DNA of 64,000 nucleotides from Amphiura filiformis (taxonomy: Eukaryota > Echinodermata > Ophiuroidea > Amphilepidida > Amphiuridae): assembly GCF_039555335.1 (NCBI RefSeq), contig NC_092628.1, forward strand, positions 96,235,782 through 96,299,781, written 5' to 3'. Of the stretch, positions 31,225 to 41,229 are shown in pieces (the stretch's first letter is position 1; each line of letters starts with the position of its first letter). The notes under the pieces were generated by a model that saw only the letters and a program-made list of their open reading frames with translations, searched no databases and was not told the DNA's origin. A program made the position numbers and the translations under genes.

Positions 31225-31460
31225 ATTAATGTAGTGTGCATGTTAAAGAACGTCACAGGCTATTCGAAAAGAGCAGGGGATGATCCCGGTACTGTACTGT
31301 ATGACTGTACTTCAAAAATACACTCATCTATTCTAGGTTCCCGAGTAAAAAATAAGTACAGCTTGTCTGTACGCAGTGCAATAATACTCATGAGGGAGGC
31401 ACTTACAAGGAAGAAGAATGCATTTGAAAAATTACAGTGTGACTCATATTTATAGTTCCA
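31225..31460 (+). repeat. Possible dispersed repeat (TGTTAAAGAACGTCACAGGC)
   Basis: The block tgttaaagaacgtcacaggc, then gaaaagagcaggggatgatc, has the look of a common marine-invertebrate dispersed repeat. There is only one copy in this window, so the call rests on resemblance. ORFs of 72-73 codons on both strands cross it without domains. Confidence 0.3.
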
Positions 31461-31479
31461 TGCTCTATCTCTGTCCACA

Positions 31480-32165
31480 CAGTAACTATCGTGTCATCGT
31501 GGATAGCAGGTTTCTCGATCAAATGACACTGACACAGACAGTAAGCTTACCAGCTGTTCAGTCTAATATTGAATAGTGTGCATCTCTGTGGCAAGATGGT
31601 TCCACGGCCATGTTAACATGCAGGTAGTCCGAACCGGGAGTCCGAATAATCAGACCCAGAACAAAATATTAATTTCTGACATGATCTTGTTCTCAGCACT
31701 CAGCCCGTCTGCATGGCATGCCGTGCATAGTAAATAGTACATGCATGGCGGGTCTCGTTTTATTTACTTACATACGAGACCAGATAAAAGAAGGTGTACC
31801 AAGTGCCCAAAATTCTGAAAAATTCAGAAAGATTTGAAACTCATACCGCTGGTGCTGCCTTGTTCATGTGTTGCAGGACGGTCAATCACAAGTCAATGGC
31901 AATGCAGAGCTCGGGAAACAAGTACAGAATTTGGGTGCAAAGTAATGTACAATTTCATGAAATATTCATCGCTGATGATGAAACCGAATTCATTTTAAGA
32001 ATATTTTAGATCAAATAATTACCTTCGATTCGAGACTGTAGTTGCTCTTGCAATATTAACACCTTTTTGCAGCATTATTATTCCATCACGGTTAGTGTTT
32101 ACGTGTGGGTTCGCGAGCATCCATCTTTAACTAATTGCCTCTTTGCCTGAGTCGTTTCTCTAAAT
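31480..32165. other. No feature recognised
   Basis: Mixed-composition sequence; a 71-codon plus-strand ORF (31794-32009) has no known domain. Confidence 0.4.
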
Positions 32166-32169
32166 CCAT

Positions 32170-32470
32170 GAAATTTTCCTGTCGGGTTGTTAGCGGTTAC
32201 CGCACCATAGCTGAACCATGTTATTGTATTATACCAGGGAAGAACAGAATATACCACTGTCCCCCGGGGGTCGAACCTTCTTGGGATTCTGAAATATAGA
32301 CCCAAAATAGGCATTTTAACAGAGTTTTATGAGGAGTGTCACCGTGTGGAAATTTATAAAGTAATTTTAATACCGGGAGGGGGGGTAGGTCTACCAGGTA
32401 CATTCTTTATTTTATTTCTCTTTTATTTGACGCCACTCGAGATACAAAAAGATATTTCCTTAATAATCGA
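32170..32470 (-). repeat. Fragment of the ~140-bp tandem repeat element
   Basis: Contains, on the minus strand, the GGTTCAGCTATGGTGCGGTA terminus near 32199-32218 and one to two degenerate units (gaggagtgtcaccgtgtgg, atagacccaaaatagg, cttcttgggattctg). It matches 41230-42530. Confidence 0.65.
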
Positions 32471-32474
32471 TGAT

Positions 32475-32862
32475 CTATATGTCCACGCACGTTTTAAAAA
32501 CGGATTTGCAAAATATATCGAAACAATTACCACCTTCTTCCCAACTTACGGGGGTACCTAACATGAAACATATTTTTATATCTAAATCACCTGCAATGAA
32601 TGTTTGCCAAAGGGCCTCTAGATTTCGGTCACCGAGGTCACGCTCCAGCTTTAAATACTCTTCAGAACGAATATTATTCAGAGAGCTGCAAGTGAAAAGG
32701 AAGTGTCTGAGGTCTTCAATGCTCCCTTTACAAAGAGAACAAGATTTGTCCATGCCCTCATTCCATCTATATATTCTGCCATTTAGGGAAGGATGTTAGA
32801 ACGTGCTTTAAATTTCAGTAATGGATGTGGAGGCATAGGTATGTCATCAAGTTTCAGTTTTA
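32475..32862 (-). pseudogene. LINE C-terminal fragment with zinc-binding motif
   Basis: On the minus strand KLDDIPMPPHPLLKFKARSN leads, after a one-base frameshift near 32785, into LNGRIYRWNEGMDKSC and CSLCKGSIEDLRHFLFTC. The spacing C-x2-C...H-x4-C is the zinc-binding region found after the reverse transcriptase in many LINE ORF2 proteins. The rest of the element is missing. The coding remnant stops exactly where the TTATCTGGGG minisatellite begins. Confidence 0.75.
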
Positions 32863-33600
32863 TCTGGGGTTAACGTCCCTTATCTGGGGTTTAGATTGTT
32901 CTATCTGCGGTTTACGACCCTTATCTACGGATAAGGCGTCTTATCTGCATGGGGTTTCGATGCCTTATATGAAGTTTACGCCCCTTGTCTGCTGGAAGGC
33001 GCCTTATCTGGGGTTAGACTGCCTTATTTGGGCTTACGTCTCTTAGCTGGGGTTAAGGCGCCGTATGGGGTTAAGATGCCTTATCTGGGGTTTAGACTGT
33101 GTTATCCTAGGTTTACGTCCTTCATCTGAAGTTAAGGCGCCAATATCTGGGGTTTAGATGCCATATCTGGGGTTTACGTTCCTTGGGGTTAAGGCGCATT
33201 ATCTGGGGTTTAGATTGCCTTATGGGGTTTACTTCTCTTATTTATGTTCCTTATTTAGGGTAAAGGGGCCTTATTTGGGGTTGGGACTGCTTTATCTGAG
33301 GTTTATGTCCCTTATCTGGGGTTACGGCGCCTTATCTGGGATTTATGCCATATCTGAGTTTACGTCTCTTATCTGGGGTTAAGGTGCCTTATTGGGTTTA
33401 GATGCCTTATCTGAGGTTTACGACTGTTATCTGGGGTTTACGACCCTTATCTAGAGTTAAGGCACCTTATATGGGGTTAGATGCATTATCGGGGTTTACG
33501 TTCTTATTAGGGGTTAAGGCGCCTTATTTGGGGTTTTAGACTGCTTTATCTGGGGTTTAGATGCCTTATCTGGGTTTAGCCTGCGATATGCTAAGGTTAA
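32863..33600 (+). repeat. TTATCTGGGGTT minisatellite with higher-order structure
   Basis: Roughly 35-40 units of 19-22 bases. Each has TTATCTGGGGTT followed by one of a few variant words: ACGtccC, AAGGCGCC, AGATGCC or AGACTGCC. The variants usually follow each other in the order ACG, AAGGCG, AGA, so a ~60-base higher-order unit is visible over the 20-base one. Stop-free frames across it are by-products. Confidence 0.88.
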
Positions 33601-33735
33601 GGCATCTTAGCCACAGGTAAGGAAAGTAAACCCCGTATAAGGGCGTCTATAAGGCGCCTTATCCCGATGTAAACCCAATTAAGATAAGGCAGTTTAAACC
33701 CCAGATAAGGGACACAAACCCCAGATTAAGCGGAA
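33601..33735 (-). repeat. Inverted tail of the TTATCTGGGG minisatellite
   Basis: From about 33620 the units appear reversed (aaaccccagataagg, aaggcgccttatccc, aaaccccagattaag). About six units are inverted relative to the main array. Confidence 0.82.
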
Positions 33736-33739
33736 ACGA

Positions 33740-34220
33740 CACACTTATGGGTGTCATCTTGGACTTCTGGGCAAAAATATGTCATAACGTCAAACTAACT
33801 CACCCCCACACACAACACCCTTCCTCCTCCTTTCCAAAAAGATATGGATATGAAACGAATTAATTTTATGTGGCCATATCACAGAGCTGTAGGCCTATTT
33901 ATGGAACGGCTATTATAGACAGATTATAAACAACAACGATCAACATGATGAAAGAAATTGAACATATTAAAGAACTAGGCCTATATGAATTTTTACACCA
34001 AGATAAAAGTAGTGAATTGTTAAAAACTTTTTGGTCGGCCGTATAAGTTAATCTATTTCAGCGTGTGTCTTCACGTCGAAATATTGAGGTTAGTCTCAAT
34101 TATTTTTTGTGTTGAATGACTGCCCACCAACACGTATGAACATTCACTCAAAAATTACTATTATTATTAATTTTGTTCTTGTACCATTAGGCTATAGCAT
34201 GTCAATTAGGGAGCCTATAT
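33740..34220. other. No feature recognised
   Basis: AT-rich stretch without ORFs or repeat copies that I can identify. Confidence 0.4.
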
Positions 34221-34224
34221 CGCA

Positions 34225-34880
34225 ACTTTCATTCAAGGAATTCATAACGTAAGTTCCCGGGACTGGAAAGCGTACGATATAGATACAATACACATGATAC
34301 ACGCAAGCACTGTCGTCATGCACAGTGTATTGGTGCTGTTTTTTTAGCTTTTAACATGCATTTTCTTCGTCCTCAGTAAAACTATTTTGCAGGATGATGC
34401 TTAGTATTGAAATGGTGGATTTGCAGGCTAAAAAGTAGCCTCACTCTCCCATGATATGATTCATTTACCTATATATATTCAGCAGTGAATTTTTGACTTG
34501 ACCCAGTGATGAAATAGTAACCTCATGTTCCTAATAAAGCTGTGTTCATCAGTAGTGATTGTTTTTGACCCATATGATGATGAGTTTCAATGAGTGTTGA
34601 GTCTTGACAGGTTCATGCATATGTTTAAAAAAAACATGCTTTTGTTTCAAGATACATTTTGCCAAATGCCAATTGTATATCCTCCGGGCTCATAATTATT
34701 GCACATAACCTTTATATGGAGAAATAGGCCATATAATCATGCATAATTCAAATGAAATTTTGGGATTCAAATCAAATGTTCATGGATATCTATGACATGA
34801 TATCTTTATTGGTTTTTGATACAAAATGCTATAGCTGCCTGAAATATTATGTATTTGAGCACAAACACACATATATGGCA
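34225..34880. repeat. Segmental duplication 2, copy A
   Basis: Shares, in order with 37295-38725, the gttcccgggactggaaagcg, aacatgcattttcttcgtcc, cagcagtgaatttttgac, aataaagctgtgttcatcag, atcctccgggctcataatta and atagctgcctgaaat blocks. Copy B carries two insertions absent here. Confidence 0.85.
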
Positions 34881-34904
34881 AGTACCGGTATATTGCATAT
34901 AAAA

Positions 34905-35065
34905 CAGAAAACCTGGATTTTCGTCGATAAACGTGATTTTCGGCGAAAAAACAGGTTTCTCGGTCGATAAACCTGGTTTTTCGCCGATAAACTTGGTTTT
35001 CACTGCAAAACCTGGTTTTTCGATTTGATAAACCTGGTTTTTAAAATCGAAAACCAGGTTTTTCG
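34905..35065. repeat. CGATAAACCTGGTTTTTCG tandem repeat with inverted last unit
   Basis: About eight units of roughly 19-20 bases read aacctggtttttcg..gata. The final unit is inverted (aaaaccaggtttttcg), so the array can close on itself as a hairpin. Confidence 0.8.
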
Positions 35066-35069
35066 AATC

Positions 35070-35355
35070 TGAACACATGCCAGCCTACAGGGACATACAT
35101 TGTACAAGAATGGAAAAAGAACATCCCTGAGCCCAAGACATACCAGCAGGCAAACACCAGGGTCAGTACGAAAAACACTCCAACAGCACCCCAGTCACCA
35201 AAACCACTGCAGAGACCTGAATGAAACCCTGACCATCACCACCGTTCACCCCACCCACCGGAGCACACCCACGGGCGAGTTACCCACCCTTATACGCCAC
35301 TGGCTAAACACGATCAAGTTAACGGAATCACTTAGTTCTTCGGAGGAGTAGTGTA
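35070..35355 (+). other. GC-richer segment with 83-codon ORF of unknown origin
   Basis: An ORF at 35100-35351 reads proline-, threonine- and serine-rich peptide; another frame reads VQEWKKNIPEPKTYQQAN before a stop. The composition differs sharply from the AT-rich surroundings and looks like an old coding fragment, possibly from a retroelement, but I recognise no domain. Confidence 0.3.
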
Positions 35356-35445
35356 CACTCTAAGAAATAATAGAACCTTTTTTCTCCTCTCAGGAGAACC
35401 ATCCCTCTTGAACTTCTCAATAAGGTTCTTTAATTTGGAGCACCC

Positions 35446-36090
35446 TTAAGGGATCCAAAATGAGCGTTTATTGCGTTTCGACAGTATTTTTTGTGGGACA
35501 TGAGAGCACCTCAGACCTATCGAATTGCATTCAGAATACAAGCATGTCTTTCTGATATCAAATAATTTTCATTTTTAAAAATCACAATATAATACAAATT
35601 TTATGACAAATTTTGATATATAACAGTCCTCGAAGTAATTATATAAATCTAATGATATATTCTTAAAGTGTATGTAGCAGGGGAGGAAATGCCGACAGTC
35701 AATTGAAAATTTTGACCTTTCATATTGAAGATATGGATTTTTTCCCAAAAAGACCTAATTTTTTTGGTGTTTTGGGAAAAAAATCCATATCTTCAATACG
35801 AAAGGTCAAAATTTTCAATTGATCGTCGGCTTTTTCATCCACCTACATACACTTTAAGTATAAATATAATCATCAGATTTATAAAGTTTACTTCAAGTAC
35901 TGTTAAATATCAAAAATATCAATTTTAATGATTTGCCATAAAATGTGTATCAAATTGCGAATTACAAAAAATCAAAGTGATATGATATCAGAAAGCCATT
36001 CTTCGTAATCAGAAAAGCAATTCGATATGTCTGATGTGCTCTAATGTCCCAAAATAAATACTGTCCAAACGTTCATACCCCAGCCCTTAA
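35446..36090. mobile_element. TTAA-flanked 645-bp full foldback element
   Basis: Left end TTAAGGGATCCAAAATGAGC and right end CCAGCCCTTAA are inverted with TTAA at both ends. The arms match almost throughout: the gacagtattttttgtgggac block against gtcccaaaataaatactgtc, the taacagtcctcgaagtaa block against ttacttcaagtactgtta. They reach a central hairpin (tgaaaattttgacctttc, atatggattttttcccaaa). A fragment of a relative lies near 40905-41180. Confidence 0.85.
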
Positions 36091-36141
36091 AGGTTCTCTG
36101 AAGGACCGTAAACGGTACTGTATATGTGAAATTATTATTAT

Positions 36142-36554
36142 GGACGCGGCGAATCAGCCGTAAACTCGGCAAATTGTATTCTGATTAAAGTGTAAAATGT
36201 ATGTGAAGGTCGTATTCATAGGTGTATCAATTCGTTGCGACAAGTATCTTATCAAACGCTGTTTAAATCAATCAATAATACTACTGCTGAAGAGGATAAT
36301 AAGCTTCTATCTATTTCTATAGAATAGTCCTTGTCTGTTGGATATTTATTACCAGAAATGTAGAAAAAGACACACGTAGAACCGATAAAAAATACAATTT
36401 TGTCGAAGGAACAGAGTTCAACAAATCATAACCCCGCTTTTGGATATCGTTTGAAGTCAAATGATATACCATTTTAAAGCTTATGGTATTTTCTAAACAT
36501 GAAATAAAACAAAATTGACCAATAGGCCGACTTTACGGCTGATTCGCCGCGTCC
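36142..36554. mobile_element. MITE with GGACGCGGCGAATCAGCCGT ends
   Basis: The ends GGACGCGGCGAATCAGCCGT and ACGGCTGATTCGCCGCGTCC are perfect 20-base inverted repeats, with the match running on for several more bases (AAACTCGGC against GCCGACTTT). The 413-bp interior has no ORF above 60 codons. No clear target duplication is seen, so superfamily is unassigned. Confidence 0.82.
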
Positions 36555-36739
36555 AGTCACATATCACATGTTTTTCGAGTATAGTGGAAAAAATTATAGA
36601 TTTAGTTATACCTAAATATTAATAAAAATAAGCTCATCCCACAGATTAAAGAAAACTAAAGTTTAAAAAAAGTAAAAAAGCATTCACTTTGGGAAGGGAT
36701 TTGAGACGAACTATTAATAAGATGACCTTTTATATTTTG

Positions 36740-37155
36740 ATGAGGAGGTGCAAGGAGACCCCAGGAGAAATAGGCCCTAAAGGAGAATTCCTAAATATGT
36801 AACAAAAAGTAAATATCACAAAATAATGATTTGACATTATCGTTGATAACTCTTATAACTTTAATAGCATATAAACACGGTAAAAAGAGCATTGTGTGTG
36901 GATGATTGGAGGGGGTGGATGTTTCTTGTTATTTCATGTAGGAGGTGCAAGGGAGATGTCCGGGAAAAATAGGCCCTAAAGGAGAATTCTTACATGCTAA
37001 TATGTAACAAAAAGTAAATGTCACAAAATAATGAACCAATTTGACATTATCGTTGATAACTCTTATATAACTTTAATAGCATATAAACACGGTAAAAAGA
37101 GCATGATGCGTGTGGATGTTTGGAGGGGGTGGGTGTTTCTTGTTATTTCATGTAT
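36740..37155 (+). repeat. Tandem duplication of a ~200-bp unit
   Basis: Two adjacent copies share aataggccctaaaggagaat, atgtaacaaaaagtaaat, atcgttgataactcttat and tgtttcttgttatttcatgt. A third, more diverged copy lies at 39280-39475. Confidence 0.88.
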
Positions 37156-37618
37156 AATTGAAAACTTATAGCATCTTTGTCACTACCATATAATATAGGC
37201 CTACATCAGAAAAGCTAGGGGACAATGGGGGGAGAATTTTAGCTCCCGAGTCGAAAATTATTATTTGTTCTTGTCCCGTTATTGCGTGCCAATATCAGAA
37301 AATATTCATAACGTATAAGTTCCCGGGACTGGAAAGCGTATACACGCAAGACTGATGCACAGTGTGAAATGTGCTGGGGTTTTACTAAAAAAGCCAAACA
37401 TCTCATTTGTTTTAACATGCATTTTCTTCGTCCTCAGTAAAACAATTTTGCAGGCTAAAAAATAGCCTCACTCTCCTATGACATCATTTAGCTACCGGCC
37501 GTATTATATTCAGCAGTGCACTATTTGACAAGACCCATTTATAATGAAATACCGGTAGTAACCCCATTTTCCTAATAAAGCTGTGTTCATCAGTAGTGAT
37601 TGTTTTTTGACGTAGGCA

Positions 37619-37910
37619 GTGGCGTACCGTGGCCGCTCGTTCCTCGGGGGCTGAAGAAAGTGCAATTTTGCCGCCCCTTCCCCAAAAGCCCGAAAAGGTT
37701 GACGCAATTTTTTTTCGGTGGTTTGAAAAAGTGAAGAGCAAAAGAATTACTAATTCTTTTTGCCGCCCCCTTCGTTTTTGCCGCCCCTTCTTCTTCCGCC
37801 GCCCTTTCGTTTTGGCCGCCCCTTCTTCTTCCGCCGCCCTTTCGTTTTGGCCGCCCCCTGCTTTTACCCCGAGGGGGCTGGCGTCCGCAAAGCCCCAAAT
37901 ACGCGCATGG
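37619..37910 (-). mobile_element. CAGTGGCG/CCGCCCCTTCTT dispersed element, copy 2
   Basis: Same layout as 15009-15352: CAGTGGCGTACCGTGGCCGC start, cgaaaaggttgacgcaattt block, pyrimidine tandem (about 35-base units of GCCGCCCTTTCGTTTTGGCC), and a TACGCGCATGG end. The 209-codon minus-strand ORF (37590-38219) that crosses it is composite and not a gene. Copy A of the segmental duplication gives the empty site. Confidence 0.82.
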
Positions 37911-38093
37911 TAGGGATGATGAGTTTCGATGAGTGTTGAGTCTTGGCAGGATCATAGTGTATGGAAGTTTCAAAGAAACATGCTTTAGTTCCCAAGATAA
38001 ATTGCCAAATGAATGCCAGTTATATCCTCCGGGCTCATAACTATTGCACAGCCCCTTATATGGATCAATATACCATACAGTAATCATGCATAA

Positions 38094-38660
38094 GGGAACA
38101 ACCCAAAAGTTCGATGAACCCCTATAAACGAAAGTTTTTTTTTTTTTTAGAAAGGCTAACACCCTCCCCTCACGTCTAACGTAAGTTTTCAAATATCGAA
38201 AATTCAAACCCGGATTCATCCGTCGCTATGGTGGATGGGGATGTGCATGCAGGAGTGCAACAATGCAATGATATTGATCACGTTTATGGAAGAAACCAAT
38301 ATTCTATTATTTTTAAATATTTTTCTTCATACCTTTTTGGGCACGAAAAAAATAATGACTTGCTGGATTTTCAAATAAAAATAAAAAAGAATCAAGGTGC
38401 GGTACAGCTGATTAAAAAAATGAACTTACAAATTACAGGTTGCGAGTACTGATTCAAAATTATTTTGAAGCAATCACTGTTAATGTCAATGTCGTATTTC
38501 AGAAATTATATAGGCCTAGGGCCTATTAAATCATTAAAAAGATCAACTTTGACCGATGTTTTAACTACTTTTTTACAAATGTAATCGGACTTTTGACACC
38601 CTCCTCCCTAACGAAAGGACTTTCGTTTATAGGGCTTCATCGAACTTTTGGGTTGTTCCC
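38094..38660. mobile_element. Harbinger-like element with TAA target repeats
   Basis: Ends GGGAACAACCCAAAAGTTCG and CGAACTTTTGGGTTGTTCCC are perfect inverted repeats and the match continues through ATGAA and CCTATAAACGAAAGT (about 41 bases). TAA lies directly outside both ends (38091-38093 and 38661-38663). A 3-base TAA duplication is typical of PIF/Harbinger. The 74-codon ORF inside has no transposase motif, so it is non-autonomous. Confidence 0.82.
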
Positions 38661-38759
38661 TAAAACGACTGGTTCTTTATCGATTTTGATACAAAACGCT
38701 ATAGCTGCCTGAAATTATATATTTGAGCACAAACACACCTCCGTCAGGCACCGCTTCGA

Positions 38760-38890
38760 CTCGCAGCCAGTTTAGGGTGGGCAATCTAAAAAAAAAATCT
38801 TGGCATTTTGAGATAAGAAAAGTACCCATAATTATGAATATTGACCCGGGTTTTATGATAAGTGTCACCCCGGTTGGGGAAATAGAGGAT
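38760..38890 (-). repeat. Single unit of the ~140-bp tandem repeat
   Basis: Reads cttggcattttgagataag, aatattgacccgggttttat and gataagtgtcaccccggttg, in the same order as the 41-42 kb array. Confidence 0.65.
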
Positions 38891-39279
38891 GCGTCAAACA
38901 AGTGCAATAGAGAAAGAATCCATTCTTATTTAAGAACCGAGTTGAACTTTTTAGGTTTTAAAACATTTCATAAATAACATATCCATTAGTGATCTTGTGT
39001 GAAAAAATCAAGGAATTATCATTTACCGCTTTGTTTTTATGACACATTTTGTAGCGATACCCAATTTTAATGTTTGTCCAAGATATTATACATCTAAAAA
39101 TGTCAGCCCACTCTGTGTAAGGTATAGATTTGGAACAGCTCCCATTTTCTTAACCTAATTGGCATTGCTGAGTAAGGACGTGAGAAAGACTAAGACCATT
39201 GCATGGTTTAGCAAAAACTAAATTAAGTATAAAAGAAAAGAAAAAAGGAAAAAAAAGGGGTTTTAGACGCATTAATTTT

Positions 39280-39475
39280 GATGAGGAGGTGCAAGGGAGA
39301 CCACAGTGACAATTAAAGGAGAAATTCCTACATGCTTGCATGAAATAGGCCTATGTAACAAAAAGTGAATGTCACAAAATAATGAAGCAATTTGACATTA
39401 TCGCTGCAGGCCTATAACAAAGAGCATAATGCGTGTGGATGTTTCGGGGGATTTTTGTTTCTTGTTATTTCATGT
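39280..39475 (+). repeat. Third copy of the ~200-bp unit
   Basis: Shares gaggaggtgcaagggaga, caatttgacattatcgctg and gtttcttgttatttcatgtg with 36740-37155, with an internal deletion. Confidence 0.75.
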
Positions 39476-39479
39476 GTAG

Positions 39480-40060
39480 GCCCTACGTGTACTTGGCATA
39501 TGTAACTTTTCACTTCCATATAGGCCTACATTAGAAAAGTTAATACAAAAGTGCTAAAGGGATGGACAGGAAATTCAAGAAAAGCCAGCACTTTTCAGAG
39601 GGTAATCAAATTGGGGGGGGGGTGTAAACATTGACAAAAATGGTCAAAATTCAAAATGGGCTGGGAAAAAAAAAAAAAAAAGGCCTAAAAATCTTAGATA
39701 CCGGTTCACGGGGGGGCTTTGCTACACCACTGCTCCTGAGTCGAACATAGGCCTAATTTGCATTTTAATAGCAACTTTCAATTATCACTTATTGTTTTAC
39801 CTATTCTTAAAAACAAAGTCAATTTATGTTTAGGGTTCATTCAGTGACTTTACTTGCAGATTCATTTAGCATGTTTAGGCCTATAGCAAAATAACGTCAA
39901 AGAAACTTACAGCGGGGGTGTCCTATGTAGGAATAATGAGCCATATGCTTACTCATCATGCATAATTCAACTGAAATTTTGGGAATAAACGTTTTTGTGG
40001 ATATAGGCCTACTCAAACATTAAGAGGATGCTAGAATCACAAAAAATACTTCTCACACAC
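39480..40060. other. No gene; scattered repeat ends
   Basis: A G-rich tract (39614-39625), an A-run (39667-39681) and a gctacaccactgctcctg end near 39721 suggest a decayed hAT-type repeat. Nothing further can be supported. Confidence 0.4.
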
Positions 40061-40077
40061 GCCCGGGGTACACGCGT

Positions 40078-40285
40078 TATGAAATGAACGTGCCTATACC
40101 TATATCCCGTATACATGCTATGCAACACGACAAGATTTTCTGTACTTAATGTAGCGCGAATATAGAGGGCGGTATGTTTCTGATGAAATGAACGTAAAAC
40201 GAGCCCACACTGTGTGAAACGACTCAAACGAGTCGTACCCTAAACGAGCCGTAAGCCTATATCCCGTATGCTATGCTACAACACG
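40078..40285. repeat. Imperfect direct duplication, ~160-base spacing
   Basis: The block cctatatcccgtatacatgct followed by atgcaacacgacaag near 40096 recurs as cctatatcccgtatgctatgc and aacacgacagcg near 40255. Between them are nested acgactcaaacgagtcgt and aaacgagccgta words. Confidence 0.6.
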
Positions 40286-40356
40286 ACAGCGCGAGCGCGA
40301 AGAAACCCCCTTATGTGTCGGGTTTAAAGGTTTAGATTATGTTGTATTTAGGCCTA

Positions 40357-40710
40357 TCCCAGCAAACACAAAACATTTTCGAATTAATCCACAAAAGGTT
40401 ATAAAATTGTTATTTAATTAAGTGTTGACAAAATATTTGGCAACAAATGTTTGCAAAAATATTTTACAATAACATAACATTTTGAAAACATTTTAAAAAA
40501 CATTGTTGTATTTAAGCTCTGTTTGTACATGTAGGCCTATATTGTATCATCGGCATTTCAACCGAAACTTTTCATGACCCCTGGTCCGACATTATAATGT
40601 TCTTTTAATAACATTAAAAAAAAAACGTTTTATCTAAACCAAACCCCAAAATATAGCTTGTTTGAAACGTTTTGAAACGTTTTTGTGTTTACTGCCCGGG
40701 TTTGCTGGGA
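40357..40710. mobile_element. MITE with TCCCAGCAAAC ends
   Basis: TCCCAGCAAACACAAAAC on the left pairs inverted with the TTTTTGTGTTTACTGCCCGG and GTTTGCTGGGA blocks on the right. The interior repeats AAAACATTTT-type words. CCCAGCAAACACAAAACGTT-type MITEs are widespread in animals (family knowledge); this is one decayed copy. Confidence 0.75.
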
Positions 40711-40899
40711 CAACATTGTAATTTTGAAGACAATGTTTTGTACCATAATATCATGTACTCTATACCATTATCAATTATATACCCGGTACTTACAGCTGGC
40801 GAATAGAAAAAAAGGGCATTTCAAGTAGCCAATTTGAAAATAAGGTCAAGGGTTGAAAATGGTGACTGTGTAATTTTGTGGCAAATCATATATTTTTTA

Positions 40900-41185
40900 T
40901 TTTTTAGATTTAAACAGTCCTCGAAGTAAACTTTGTCAATCTATTGATATGCCTATGTACTTACAGTGTATAGCTGTGAAGAAAAGTTCCATTTCTGGTC
41001 ATATTTTAGCTTCGAATTGGTAATCATGGTAATAAGTATGTGCGCATTCGTTTGTAAAAAAGTTAGGCTATTCTATGAGCAAAAACACTTGATTCACTGT
41101 ACTTAAGGGATCGAATAGCAACGTTTGCATATAGGCCTAATACTTCAATATGAAATGTCAAGATTTTTAAAGTATTTTAAGTAGG
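40900..41185. repeat. Decayed relative of the 645-bp TTAA foldback
   Basis: The aacagtcctcgaagtaaact, atctattgatatgcctatg and tacttcaatatgaaatgtca blocks match parts of 35610-35810 in order. Confidence 0.5.
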
Positions 41186-41229
41186 CCCCTACATAAGTAA
41201 TGTTTTCGAGATATTTAATGTAAAACCAA

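Larger units (their letters stand above)
37295..38725. repeat. Segmental duplication 2, copy B (with insertions)
   Basis: Matches 34225-34880 in order but contains the 37619-37910 element after gtgattgttttttgac and the 38094-38660 element after the catgcataa block. Removing both restores the order of copy A. Confidence 0.85.

Noticed and set aside
37590..38219. A 209-codon minus-strand ORF rich in G, R and K
   Set aside because: It runs across the purine-rich strand of a dispersed element and into flanking duplication sequence. Copy A of the duplication lacks most of it.
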